Below, piece by piece: positions 1-7,343 of a stretch of 11,408 nt of DNA (within the stretch, counting starts at the first letter, position 1; every line of letters begins with the position of its first letter). The stretch comes from CAWEHT01 sp963808455. GTDB lineage: Bacteria; Chloroflexota; Anaerolineae; CG2-30-64-16. The stretch is from positions 1-11,408 of the forward strand of contig CAWEHT010000091.1 in assembly GCA_963808455.1 (NCBI GenBank), in the 5' to 3' direction. The position numbers were made by a program, and so were the translations under genes. Under the pieces are notes generated by a model that was not told the DNA's origin, did not search any database, and saw nothing but the letters and a program-made list of their open reading frames with translations.

Positions 1-1095
1 CCCTTTCTCGGCCCACCCATCGTGGCCTGCGAGACAAAGGATTGGGACGGCTACCGGCTCCATCGCCTGCCCTACGGCGTGTGGCGCCACCGCCTGCGGA
101 TAAAAGGCCTCGTGCGCGAACTCATGCGCCTGCGGCCGGATATCGTACAGACCTTTGATATCCTGTCTACAAGCAGTTACGAGGTGGCGTTGGGTAAGGT
201 CCTGCTCGGCTACCGGCTCTTTCACGAGGCACACGTGCACGCCTCTGTGTTTGCCCCCGCCACGCGTTGGGGAGGCTTGAAAGAGCGGTTCCGCTGGCTG
301 GCCCACGCTGGGACCTGGGGTCGCTTGTTGAGCAGGCTGTCTGAGAAGTGCTACCCCATCAGCACGGACGCCGCCGACATTGCGATTCAGTTCTGCGGTT
401 TCGAGCCGCGCAAGGTTGAGGTCTGCTCGCTAGGTGTCGACACCGATCTCTTCCGACCTGCGGTCGGGGCGCAGCCACAGGCGGCGCGAGCGGCCGTACG
501 CCGGGAGCTAGGCCTGGCTGCATCCGAAATCCTTTGCATCTATACGGGGCGCTTCTCCCACGATAAGGCGCCCCAATGCCTGGCGGAAGCGGTCGGCAGG
601 CTCGCACAACAGGGGCTCCCATTCCGCGGGCTTTTCATCGGCAGCGGGACCGAGGCGGAGACGGGCGCGATCACTGCCTGTCAGGGATGCTCCGTGCGCC
701 CTTTCGTGCCTTTCCGCGACCTGCCGCCATACTATTGGGCGTCCGACATCGCGGTGTGGCCAAAGCAGGAATCGACGAGCCAGCTCGATGCCGTCGCTTG
801 CGGACTACCCATCATCCTGAGCAATCGCGTCAAGACCCGGGAGCGCGTGGAGGGTAATGGTCTCACCTACGAGGAAGAAGATGCGTCCGATCTCGCCCGC
901 CAATTGCTCTGCCTGGCCGATGCCGCTACGCGCCAAACCATGGGGGGCCGTGGAGCCAGCAAGGTCCGCGAGCAGTTCAGCTGGGAGCGTATCGCCACAC
1001 AGCGATTGCAAGAATACGAAGCTGCTCTAGCGGGCGGGCGACGCAGGGACAGAGACATGAAGCACAACATCGTGAGGATAATTGGCAAATTATGA
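1..1095 (+). CDS. Glycosyltransferase family 4-like protein, 5' end outside window
   Basis: The reading frame is open to base 1 and ends with TGA at 1093-1095. A GTG at 22 is an internal Val rather than the start, because in-frame codons for a plausible beta-strand-like segment (PPIVACETKDW) run through it. The N-terminal half contains the acceptor-side pattern RPDIVQTFDI, seen early in GT4 (GT-B fold) enzymes. The C-terminal half has the donor-side pattern: ILCIYTGRFSHDKAP, GLFIGSGTEAE, then WPKQESTSQLDAVACGLPI. In that last block the Glu (codon 769-771) and Asp (codon 787-789) are separated by five residues, instead of the usual E-x7-E, a variant seen in some GT4 subgroups. It should transfer a sugar from a nucleotide donor to a lipid-linked glycan on the cytoplasmic face of the membrane; donor and acceptor cannot be read from sequence. 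Its stop overlaps the next start (ATGA at 1092-1095), so translation is probably coupled. The family call is firm; the specific role is unknown. Confidence 0.88.
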   Translation, partial: PFLGPPIVACETKDWDGYRLHRLPYGVWRHRLRIKGLVRELMRLRPDIVQTFDILSTSSYEVALGKVLLGYRLFHEAHVHASVFAPATRWGGLKERFRWLAHAGTWGRLLSRLSEKCYPISTDAADIAIQFCGFEPRKVEVCSLGVDTDLFRPAVGAQPQAARAAVRRELGLAASEILCIYTGRFSHDKAPQCLAEAVGRLAQQGLPFRGLFIGSGTEAETGAITACQGCSVRPFVPFRDLPPYYWASDIAVWPKQESTSQLDAVACGLPIILSNRVKTRERVEGNGLTYEEEDASDLARQLLCLADAATRQTMGGRGASKVREQFSWERIATQRLQEYEAALAGGRRRDRDMKHNIVRIIGKL

Positions 1096-1403
1096 GCACT
1101 GGCGAACCCTGGCGTGACCTCGTCCCGCCCGTTCTGTGGCGGGCCTTGCGCCGACTCCGCGGGGCCAGGACTCGGAAGGCGTCAGCGGGAGGCGCGCCGG
1201 AATGGGAGTATCTCCCGGAAGGTTGGGCCTACGCCGCGGCGCACCAGGAGGTGCGGGGTTGGAACGTCCCCGACATCCTGTCCACGTACCGTCGCAAGTG
1301 GCCGCGATACGTGGAGTTGGTGCAGGGGACCGGGCCGTTGGGCGTATCGCACGAGTCTGACCTCGCCAACAACGCGATCTGCACGGCCACAATATTACCA
1401 TGA
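1092..1403 (+). CDS. TIGR04325-type methyltransferase, N-terminal piece (frameshifted gene)
   Basis: This 103-residue frame starts at the ATG inside an ATGA overlap with the upstream glycosyltransferase and stops at 1401-1403. Its second half (WEYLPEGW, then GWNVPDIL, KWPRYVELVQGTGPLGVSHES) matches what I remember as the N-terminal region of the TIGR04325 (LIC12133-like) methyltransferases of polysaccharide loci. Homology ends at about base 1366. The next expected motif, a His-Asn followed by MTFGYV, is found in another frame (codons LHGHNITMTFGYV starting near 1379). Restoring one base near 1367-1375, for example AACAACG read as AACCAACG, would join both pieces into a protein of about 291 residues, a sensible length. 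Alone this piece lacks the SAM-binding loop and should be inactive. Either a true mutation or a sequencing error is possible. Confidence 0.7.
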   Translation: MSTGEPWRDLVPPVLWRALRRLRGARTRKASAGGAPEWEYLPEGWAYAAAHQEVRGWNVPDILSTYRRKWPRYVELVQGTGPLGVSHESDLANNAICTATILP

Positions 1404-1966
1404 CTTTCGGCTATGTGGCCGCTTTGGCTGCTCGTGGACTCGACACACTTTCGTTGCTCGACTGGGGCGGCGGCATCGGCCACTATTACGTGCTCGCTCG
1501 GGCCTTGCTTCCCGGCGTGGGGATCGACTATCATTGCAAGGACGTTCCGCTCTTTACCGAATACGGCAGGCAACTCTTCCCGGACCAGCATTTCTATGCC
1601 GATGAATCTTGCCTGGCGCAGCATTACGACCTGGTCGTGGCCAGCACCTCGCTCCACTACGCGGAGAACTGGCGCGACCCATTCGGCAAACTGGCGCAGG
1701 CCACCATGTCTTACCTGTACGTGGCGCAACTGCCAACCGTGCAACGTGCTAAGTCGTTTGTGTTCATTCAGCGTCCCTACGCCTATGGCTACAATACGGA
1801 GTATATCAGCTGGTGCCTCAACCGCGATGAGTTTCTCGCCCAGGCAGCCGCGGCCGGCCTGCGGCTGCAGCGTGAATTCGTCTACGGCCATGTGCCCATG
1901 ATCCGCCAGGCACCGGAGCCAGGCGAGTATCGGGGCTATTTGTTTGCGCCGGCAAGGCACAATTAG
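1400..1966 (+). CDS. TIGR04325-type SAM-dependent methyltransferase, catalytic piece
   Basis: This piece of 188 residues holds the Rossmann-type methyltransferase core. SAM-binding motif I is DWGGGIG at 1460-1480, followed by ALLPGVGIDYHCKDVP, then YDLVVASTSLHY (motif II/III region) and the distinctive block QRPYAYGYNTEYISW with CLNRDEF. This series of motifs is what I recall from the TIGR04325 family, found in O-antigen and exopolysaccharide clusters and presumed to methylate a glycan; the exact substrate is not established. The ATG at 1400 lies inside the stop of the preceding piece (ATGA), but the homology extends upstream in this frame to about 1376, so 1400 is the frame-start after a shift and probably not the natural start. 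Reinitiation at this overlap could still make the catalytic piece. The stop TAG at 1964-1966 overlaps a strong ribosome binding site for the next gene. Confidence 0.78.
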   Translation: MTFGYVAALAARGLDTLSLLDWGGGIGHYYVLARALLPGVGIDYHCKDVPLFTEYGRQLFPDQHFYADESCLAQHYDLVVASTSLHYAENWRDPFGKLAQATMSYLYVAQLPTVQRAKSFVFIQRPYAYGYNTEYISWCLNRDEFLAQAAAAGLRLQREFVYGHVPMIRQAPEPGEYRGYLFAPARHN

Positions 1967-1970
1967 GAGG
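1965..1970 (+). promoter_or_regulatory. Strong ribosome binding site (AGGAGG) for the FkbM gene
   Basis: A perfect AGGAGG lies over the stop codon of the upstream methyltransferase, nine bases before a GTG at 1980. It is the best Shine-Dalgarno match I noticed in the window. It fixes the start of the next gene at GTG 1980, even though that GTG is not in the frame of the downstream protein; this is central to the claim of a frameshift there. Confidence 0.75.
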
Positions 1971-1979
1971 CAGCCGTCA

Positions 1980-2982
1980 GTGAACAAGGTGGTTCAACCG
2001 CGTCCTATCTTCCCTGGACGCTCCCCCTGTCCTTGTCGATATCGGTGCGTCGGGGTCACCGCCGGCTATTTGGGATGGTATTGGGGGGCAATCCGTCTAT
2101 GTGGGCTTCGATCCAGACCAGCGCGCGATGCAAGACGTTGTCGGCGGTCATTACCATCGTGCGATCATTCTCAACGAAGCAGTTACAAGTAGCCTGGAGA
2201 GCCCGGAGGCTACCTTCTACCTGACGGCCTCTCCATATTGTTCGAGTACGCTGCCACCCGACCAGCCGGCACTCAGCAATTACCTGTTTGCCGATCTATT
2301 TGTGGTGCAGCGCCAGGGCAGCGCTCGAGCAGTCACCCTCGATGCCGCGCTGCAACGGCTATCCTTGCCCGGCGTTGACTGGTTCAAGACCGACTCGCAA
2401 GGCATAGATCTCCGTCTGTTCCAGAGCCTGAGCGCCGCGACGCGAGCTCACGTTTTGGCCGTGGACATGGAACCCGGCTTGATGGACGCCTACGTGGGAG
2501 AAGACCTGTTCACCTCTGCTCACGAAGCGTTGGTGCGCCAGGGATTCTGGCCATCGCGGACGGAGGTCAAGGGCACAGTCCGCATCCGACGGTCGAGTGT
2601 GGAGCGGCTGGCAGCTATCGATCCGTCCGTGAATGGTGATTACCTGGCGGCTACAGTCCGTGTCAGCCCGGTGTACTGCGAGGCGAGATACCTACGTACG
2701 CTGGAATATGCTGAACGCGCAGTCTTTGGGATACGCGAGTATCTGCTATTGTGGGTCTTTGCGATGCTGGACGAGCAGTGGGCGTTTGCGGCGGACGTCG
2801 GGCTTGAGTACGAGCGGCGTTTCGGCAACAGCGACGTCGCACATTCGTTGGTTTGTGAGTCACTGGCGATGATGAAGCAGGCGCAGCGGCGTTGGGCCGC
2901 CCGTCGTCGGCTTTACCCACTGCTGGCCGCAGCTCGCAGGGCCGGCAATAAGCTGCTGAGCCTGGCGCAAGTATGGCCGTGA
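1980..2982 (+). CDS. FkbM-type methyltransferase, one extra base just after the start
   Basis: The body reads as an FkbM-family SAM-dependent methyltransferase. Motif I is VDIGASGS (from 2035), then SVYVGFDPDQ, and later WFKTDSQGIDLRLFQSL (KTDSQG at 2386-2403), the analogue of the FkbM K-D-QG segment. FkbM enzymes O-methylate sugars or polyketides. The long tail after about 2600 has no motif I recognise. Start: the frame of the body is closed by TGA at 1981-1983, and between there and VDIGAS it has no ATG, GTG or TTG, but it does encode sensible protein (RWFNRVLSSLDAPPVLVDIG). GTG at 1980, nine bases after AGGAGG, is one frame off. Removing one base at about 1984-1988 gives M-N-R-W-F-N-R-V, a protein of about 333 residues. 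An ATG-like initiation at GTG 2098 would lose the SAM motif. It sits 13 bases after another methyltransferase, so both probably decorate the same glycan. Confidence 0.75.
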
Positions 2983-3060
2983 GCAGCGATTCCGTCGGTA
3001 GGCAGGCCCTGATCACGCGTGGGCCGTGCGTCAGGACACTTGCCCGGCCCGGCGACTTCC

Positions 3061-3065
3061 GGAGG
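3061..3065 (+). promoter_or_regulatory. Ribosome binding site (GGAGG) that selects the TTG start at 3072
   Basis: GGAGG ends six bases before TTG at 3072. The TTG gives the protein N-terminus M-R-I-M-H-V-V-G-A-R-P-N, which matches the usual beginning of WecB-type epimerases. The ATG at 3081 would remove the first beta-strand residues, and the in-frame ATG at 2973 adds 33 residues unlike the family. Confidence 0.6.
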
Positions 3066-3071
3066 CGTAAA

Positions 3072-4127
3072 TTGAGGATAATGCACGTGGTGGGCGCCCG
3101 GCCGAATTTTATGAAGCTGGCACCTGTCTATGCTGCCGCGAAGGCGGCAGGACTGACGCAAACTGTGGTCCATACCGGGCAGCACTATGACGCCAACATG
3201 TCTGACGTTTTTTTTCAGCAACTCCGGATTCCCGAGCCGGACGTGAACCTGGGGGTGGGCGCTGGTAGTCACGCCGAGCAGACAGCAAAGGTCATGCTAG
3301 GCCTCGAGCCGGTGCTGAAGGCCGGCCTGCCCGACTGGGTGCTTGTTTACGGCGACGTAAATTCTACGCTCGCTGCGGCGCTCGTCAGCGCCAAGCTCGC
3401 CGTCCTGGTGGCCCACGTCGAGTCGGGTCTGCGATCCTTCGATCGCACCATGCCGGAGGAGATCAACCGGATCCTGACGGACCACTTGGCCGACCTGCTC
3501 TTTACACCGTCGGAGGATGCCAACCGCAATCTCCTGCGCGAAGGGGTGCCGGAAGGCAGAATCTGCCTCGCCGGGAACGTGATGATCGACACGCTGGTCA
3601 CATCTCTGCCCCTAGCGGACCGTCTGTCGCTTGCCGGATACCCTGACAGATATGCACTCGTGACGCTGCACCGCCCGTCGAACGTCGATGACAATGCCAT
3701 GCTGGGCGAGTTGATGGGAGCGCTGGGCCGCATCAGCCAGCAACTCCCAGTGGTTTTTCCAGTGCATCCGCGCACGCGGCAGCGACTTCAGGCCTTGCCT
3801 GGCCCGACCGAGGCGCCGGACCTGCATGTGGTCGAGCCGCTGGGTTACCTGGAGTTTTTGAAGCTGGAGCGCCATGCGATCGTGGTGATCACCGATTCCG
3901 GCGGCATCCAGGAAGAGACGACATACCTGGGCGTGCCCTGCCTTACCCTGAGGCCCAACACCGAGCGGCCAATCACTGTCACGCTTGGGACCAATCGGTT
4001 GGTGACGTCAGACGAGCTCGAGGCCAGGGTGGAGGAGGTTCTGGCAGGCACGGTGCGCGCGGTGCGGATCCCGCCGCTCTGGGATGGCCATGCCGCAGAA
4101 CGCGTCGTGGCGGCGCTGCAGCAATGA
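3072..4127 (+). CDS. wecB: UDP-N-acetylglucosamine 2-epimerase, non-hydrolysing
   Basis: It interconverts UDP-GlcNAc and UDP-ManNAc in the cytoplasm, supplying ManNAc or ManNAcA-type sugars for surface glycans. From the TTG start the protein has 351 residues, close to the family's usual 370. Visible motifs are VVGARPNFMK (about 6-15), HTGQHYD, GDVNST with Asp95, HVESGLRSF with His115 and Glu117, MPEEINR (Glu129/130), LHRPSN with His200, and TDSGGIQEE (275-282). Asp95 and Glu117 fall at the same numbers as the catalytic acids I recall for the E. coli enzyme, and the other key residues have clear equivalents, so it should be active. The Gly-Gly-Ile-Gln-Glu-Glu motif is the UDP-binding signature. 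An 89-base spacer separates it from the FkbM gene; downstream it overlaps the next gene by four bases (ATGA at 4124). No ManNAc dehydrogenase (WecC) is seen in the window, so ManNAc itself may be the sugar used, or WecC lies elsewhere. Confidence 0.93.
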   Translation: MRIMHVVGARPNFMKLAPVYAAAKAAGLTQTVVHTGQHYDANMSDVFFQQLRIPEPDVNLGVGAGSHAEQTAKVMLGLEPVLKAGLPDWVLVYGDVNSTLAAALVSAKLAVLVAHVESGLRSFDRTMPEEINRILTDHLADLLFTPSEDANRNLLREGVPEGRICLAGNVMIDTLVTSLPLADRLSLAGYPDRYALVTLHRPSNVDDNAMLGELMGALGRISQQLPVVFPVHPRTRQRLQALPGPTEAPDLHVVEPLGYLEFLKLERHAIVVITDSGGIQEETTYLGVPCLTLRPNTERPITVTLGTNRLVTSDELEARVEEVLAGTVRAVRIPPLWDGHAAERVVAALQQ

Positions 4128-5170
4128 GCTCAAGATGGTTACGTCCACCGGTAGGTTCGCTCACATCAAGCATGGCCGCAAATAGCCATTTCGCGGGCAA
4201 GAAAGCCCTGATCACCGGCGGCCTGGGCTTCATCGGCTCTAACCTGGCCCGGCGCCTGCTGGAGCTGGGCGCAGAGGTGACCGTGGTCGACAGCCTGATC
4301 CCCGAGTATGGCGGCAATTTGTTCAACCTCGACGGTGTTGACAATCGCGTGCGGATCAACATCAGCGACGTGCGTGACGAGCACAGCATGCGCTACCTGG
4401 TCCAGGGCCAGCACTACCTGTTCAACCTGGCCGGGCAAACCAGCCACATGGATTCGATGCAGGACCCGTACTCCGACCTCGACATCAACAGCAGAGCCCA
4501 GCTGTTCATCCTCGAGGCGTGTCGCAGGTACAACCCTCAGGTCAAGGTGGTTTTCGCGAGCACACGCCAGATCTACGGGCGGCCCGAATACTTGCCCGTG
4601 GATGAGAAGCACCTGCTGCACCCGGTAGACGTCAACGGCATCAACAAGATGGCAGGAGAGTGGTATCACACCCTGTATAGCAATGTGTATGGCCTGCGCG
4701 CCTGCGCGTTGCGGCTGACAAACACGTATGGGCCGCGCATGCGCGTCAGAGATGCGCGCCAGACCTTTCTCGGCATTTGGATACGGCAGGTGCTGGAGCG
4801 CAGGCCCTTTGAGGTCTGGGATGGGCCGCAACTGCGCGACTTTACGTTTGTTCATGACGCGGTGGACGCGTTTCTGATGGCTGCGGTGAGCGAAGCTGCC
4901 GACGGGCGGGCCTTCAATCTCGGCGGCGACTGCGTGATCAGCCTGCGTGACCTCGCCGCACTCCTCGTCACCATCAACGGCAGCGGCGAATACGTGGTGC
5001 GTGACTACCCGGCAGATCGCAAGCGCATCGACATCGGCGACTATTATGCCGACTACAACCTGATCCGCTCAGTCTTGGGTTGGGAGCCACGGACCACACT
5101 GCGTGATGGCTTGCTCGCGACCCTGGACTTCTATCGGGCTAACCTGGCCCACTATGTCAACGAGGGCTGA
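4124..5170 (+). CDS. Extended SDR nucleotide-sugar epimerase/dehydratase, catalytic Tyr replaced by Asn
   Basis: A Rossmann-fold NAD(P)-dependent nucleotide-sugar enzyme of 348 residues. The cofactor loop is TGGLGFIGS (GxxGxxG at Gly32, Gly35, Gly38), followed by VVDS ending beta-2, an Asp-rich segment ISDVRD, and FNLAGQTSH in place of the common HLAA. STRQIYG (146-152) matches the SS-x-x-VYG segment of GalE, with Thr147 at the catalytic Ser/Thr place. The expected YxxxK is NGINK (Asn171-Lys175), so the catalytic Tyr is missing while Lys is kept. Later blocks LRLTNTYGPRMR and RDFTFVHDAVDAF are typical of substrate-binding parts of UDP/dTDP/CDP-sugar SDRs. The ATG at 4124 is chosen for its ATGA overlap with the 2-epimerase; ATG 4172 (Met17) is an alternative that fits the usual short N-terminus. 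With the aminotransferase 5 bases downstream it likely prepares an amino sugar nucleotide; substrate and exact reaction cannot be told. Confidence 0.88.
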   Translation: MSSRWLRPPVGSLTSSMAANSHFAGKKALITGGLGFIGSNLARRLLELGAEVTVVDSLIPEYGGNLFNLDGVDNRVRINISDVRDEHSMRYLVQGQHYLFNLAGQTSHMDSMQDPYSDLDINSRAQLFILEACRRYNPQVKVVFASTRQIYGRPEYLPVDEKHLLHPVDVNGINKMAGEWYHTLYSNVYGLRACALRLTNTYGPRMRVRDARQTFLGIWIRQVLERRPFEVWDGPQLRDFTFVHDAVDAFLMAAVSEAADGRAFNLGGDCVISLRDLAALLVTINGSGEYVVRDYPADRKRIDIGDYYADYNLIRSVLGWEPRTTLRDGLLATLDFYRANLAHYVNEG

Positions 5171-5175
5171 CGCGG

Positions 5176-6297
5176 ATGAGCCTGACGAGCCAGCTGCTGC
5201 CCAGCAACCCTGGAGCCAACTACGAGGCCCATCGATCCGAGATCGATGCGGCAATCGCGCGGGTTCTGGCACGCGGCCGATTCATCCTGGGCCCAGAGAC
5301 GGCCGCGTTTGAACAGGAGTTTTCGCGCTACATCCGCGTGCGCTATGCCTTGGGGGTAGGCAGCGGGACGGAAGCACTGCACTTGGCGCTGAGCGCTTGT
5401 GAGATCGGCCGGGGAGATGAGGTTATCACCGTATCGCATACGGCCGTGGCAACGGTCGCGGCGATCGAGCTATGCGGAGCGGTGCCGGTGCTGGTAGATA
5501 TCGATATGGCGACTTACGCGATGGATTCGTCCAGGCTGGAGCTCGCAGTAACGCCACGCACCAAGGCTATTGTCCCGGTACATCTCTACGGTCACCCGGC
5601 CGATCTGTCCGCCATCCTGGCCATTGCGCGGCGACATGGCCTGCGGGTCATCGAGGACTGTGCACAAGCTCACGGGGCAATGGTGCAGGGACGGCGGGTT
5701 GGCGCCTGGGGTGACGCAGCCATCTTCAGCTTTTATCCTACCAAGAATCTTGGCGCCGCCGGCGACGGAGGCGCTGTTGTCACGGACGACGCGACGATCG
5801 CCGAGCGGGTCAGGCTGCTGCGCGAGTATGGCTGGCGTGAACGCTACGTGAGTGCCGTGCCAGGCTGGAACTCCCGCCTTGACGAGATCCAGGCCGCTAT
5901 CCTACGTGCGAAGTTGCCTTATCTGGACCGCGAAAACCACCGGCGCGCAGAATTAGCCGCGCTGTACTCCGGCTTATTGGCGGAAACTCGCCTGGTTTTG
6001 CCCATTTGCCGCGCGTCCGCCAGCCATGTCTACCATCAGTATGTTGTGCGCACACCCGACCGATCTGCCTTGCAGTCATTTCTGGTCGCCTCGGGCATCG
6101 CAACGCTGGTCCATTACCCCGTGCCTGTCCACCTGCAACCCGCTTACGCCGGGCGGCTACTCTGCCCGGGCGGCCTGGCCCAAACCGAACGCGCTGCACG
6201 CGAGGTCCTCAGCTTGCCGATGTATCCCGAGCTGGCGCCTGAGCAAGTCGCGCGGGTTGCAGAGGCCATCGTCACCTGGGCGCTGCGGCAGGGCTAG
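5176..6297 (+). CDS. DegT/DnrJ/EryC1/StrS-family sugar aminotransferase
   Basis: A fold-type I PLP aminotransferase of 373 residues, the usual length. It transfers an amino group, normally from glutamate, to a keto-sugar nucleotide. Visible features are GRFILGPETAAFEQEF near the N-terminus, the phosphate-binding loop GSGTEAL (from residue 62), VDIDMATYAMD, VHLYGHPAD, the PLP-ring Asp in IEDCAQAHGA (Asp161), and the Schiff-base Lys in FSFYPTKNLGAAGDGG (Lys190). The C-terminal half has REYGWRERY, WNSRLDEIQAA, SHVYHQYVVR and the substrate-side VHYPVPVHLQPAY. These sequences resemble QdtB/FdtB-type 3-aminotransferases acting on dTDP-3-keto-6-deoxyhexoses more than PseC or ArnB, but that is from memory of the motifs. 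The ATG starts five bases after the SDR stop, so the two genes are co-transcribed and probably act in consecutive steps. No dTDP-glucose 4,6-dehydratase or ketoisomerase is in the window. Confidence 0.92.
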   Translation: MSLTSQLLPSNPGANYEAHRSEIDAAIARVLARGRFILGPETAAFEQEFSRYIRVRYALGVGSGTEALHLALSACEIGRGDEVITVSHTAVATVAAIELCGAVPVLVDIDMATYAMDSSRLELAVTPRTKAIVPVHLYGHPADLSAILAIARRHGLRVIEDCAQAHGAMVQGRRVGAWGDAAIFSFYPTKNLGAAGDGGAVVTDDATIAERVRLLREYGWRERYVSAVPGWNSRLDEIQAAILRAKLPYLDRENHRRAELAALYSGLLAETRLVLPICRASASHVYHQYVVRTPDRSALQSFLVASGIATLVHYPVPVHLQPAYAGRLLCPGGLAQTERAAREVLSLPMYPELAPEQVARVAEAIVTWALRQG

Positions 6298-6312
6298 GGG
6301 ATACAGGCAGCT

Positions 6313-7341
6313 ATGCGCCACTTTTGTACCTACTTCGACTCCAGGTACTTGGTCAAAGGCCTGGCCCTGTATCGCTCGCTGGTGCGGCACGGCGGGGTCA
6401 TGCATTTGTGGGTCCTTTGCCTGGACGACCTCACCTACAGGACACTGTCCGCGATGGCGCTGCCCGGCCTCACACCCATAGCCCTCGCCGACTTCGAGGC
6501 TGGCGACACGGAACTGCTGGAGGCCAAGGGCACGCGCTCCATGGTGGAGTATTACTTCACGTGCACGCCATCCTTGCCACTCTACATCCTGAGCCGCGAG
6601 CCGGCGGTCGATGCGATCACCTACCTCGATGCCGACCTGTACTTTTTCGCCAGCGTTGACCCGATTGAAGAGGAATTCGCACACGGTTCGGTGCTCATCG
6701 TAGGGCATCGTTTTCCGGCCCGCCTCAAGCATCTGGAGAGCGCGGGCATCTTCAACGTGAGCTATCTTTCCTTCCGGCGCGACCAGGCAGGGCTTACCTG
6801 CCTACAATGGTGGCGCGCCCGCTGTCTGGAGTGGTGCTACGACCGACAGGAGGATGGGCGCTACGCCGACCAGCAGTACCTGGACGACTGGCCGGCGCGT
6901 TTTCGGGGCGTAGTTGTGTTGCAGCATCCTGGCGCGGGCCTAGCTTTGTGGAATATCGAGGATTATCCCTTGAGCATAGCGGCCGGTTGCCTGCGGGCCC
7001 GCTCTGCCCCGGTGGTCTTCTTTCATTTCCATGGGCTGCATCGCATCGGTCGGTGGCTTTACGATCCCAACCTGGCCAGGTATGGAGTGTGCGCCAGCCC
7101 GCTGCTGAAGCGGAGCGTCTACAGTCCGTACCTGCGCGAGTGCCGGGATATCGAGTACCTGCTGGCCCCTATGGTGCCGCCAGGCTCGCTCCCCTTCGGA
7201 CCGGCCCGCGTCGGGAATAGGACGCCGCCGTCTGGAAACCGGCTGTGTCGCATTGGCAGGACGATGAAGCAACAATACCTTACGGCACGACAGATGCTGG
7301 GGGGCAATCTGTGGGTCGTCGCGCGCGGACACATCCTGTGA
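6313..7341 (+). CDS. GT-A-fold glycosyltransferase (nucleotide-diphospho-sugar transferase)
   Basis: A soluble-looking protein of 342 residues with no signal peptide or membrane span that I can see. It begins HFCTYFDSRYLVKGLALYRSL, the opening typical of GT8-like GT-A enzymes that scan along a chain. The metal-binding DxD is YLDADLYFF (Asp106-Ala-Asp108). Downstream are GIFNVSYLSFRRD, QWWRARCLEWCYD, the block DGRYADQQYLDDW (Asp186 onward), HPGAGLALWNIEDY and VVFFHFHGLH. I recall this set from glycosyltransferases of Chloroflexota, cyanobacterial and proteobacterial capsule loci, usually annotated only as glycosyltransferase or nucleotide-diphospho-sugar transferase. It starts 15 bases after the aminotransferase stop. 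The last 50 residues, after PPGSLPFG, look poorly conserved. Donor sugar is unknown. Confidence 0.85.
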   Translation: MRHFCTYFDSRYLVKGLALYRSLVRHGGVMHLWVLCLDDLTYRTLSAMALPGLTPIALADFEAGDTELLEAKGTRSMVEYYFTCTPSLPLYILSREPAVDAITYLDADLYFFASVDPIEEEFAHGSVLIVGHRFPARLKHLESAGIFNVSYLSFRRDQAGLTCLQWWRARCLEWCYDRQEDGRYADQQYLDDWPARFRGVVVLQHPGAGLALWNIEDYPLSIAAGCLRARSAPVVFFHFHGLHRIGRWLYDPNLARYGVCASPLLKRSVYSPYLRECRDIEYLLAPMVPPGSLPFGPARVGNRTPPSGNRLCRIGRTMKQQYLTARQMLGGNLWVVARGHIL

Positions 7342-7343
7342 AT

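Noticed and set aside
1229..1987. Long open frame on the - strand (252 codons) running without break across the frameshifted methyltransferase
   Set aside because: It shows no family motif that I recognise, and the + strand carries clear TIGR04325 motifs over the same bases. In GC-rich DNA, long antisense frames are common.
2983..3071. Possible small gene or N-terminal extension of the 2-epimerase starting at ATG 2973
   Set aside because: The 33 extra residues do not resemble the family, and TTG 3072 has a GGAGG at good distance and gives the expected N-terminus.
4166..4855. 229-codon open frame on the - strand inside the SDR gene
   Set aside because: Mirror of a well-conserved + strand SDR; composition is typical of an antisense shadow (Val, Asp, Gln and His rich) with no ribosome binding site or motif.
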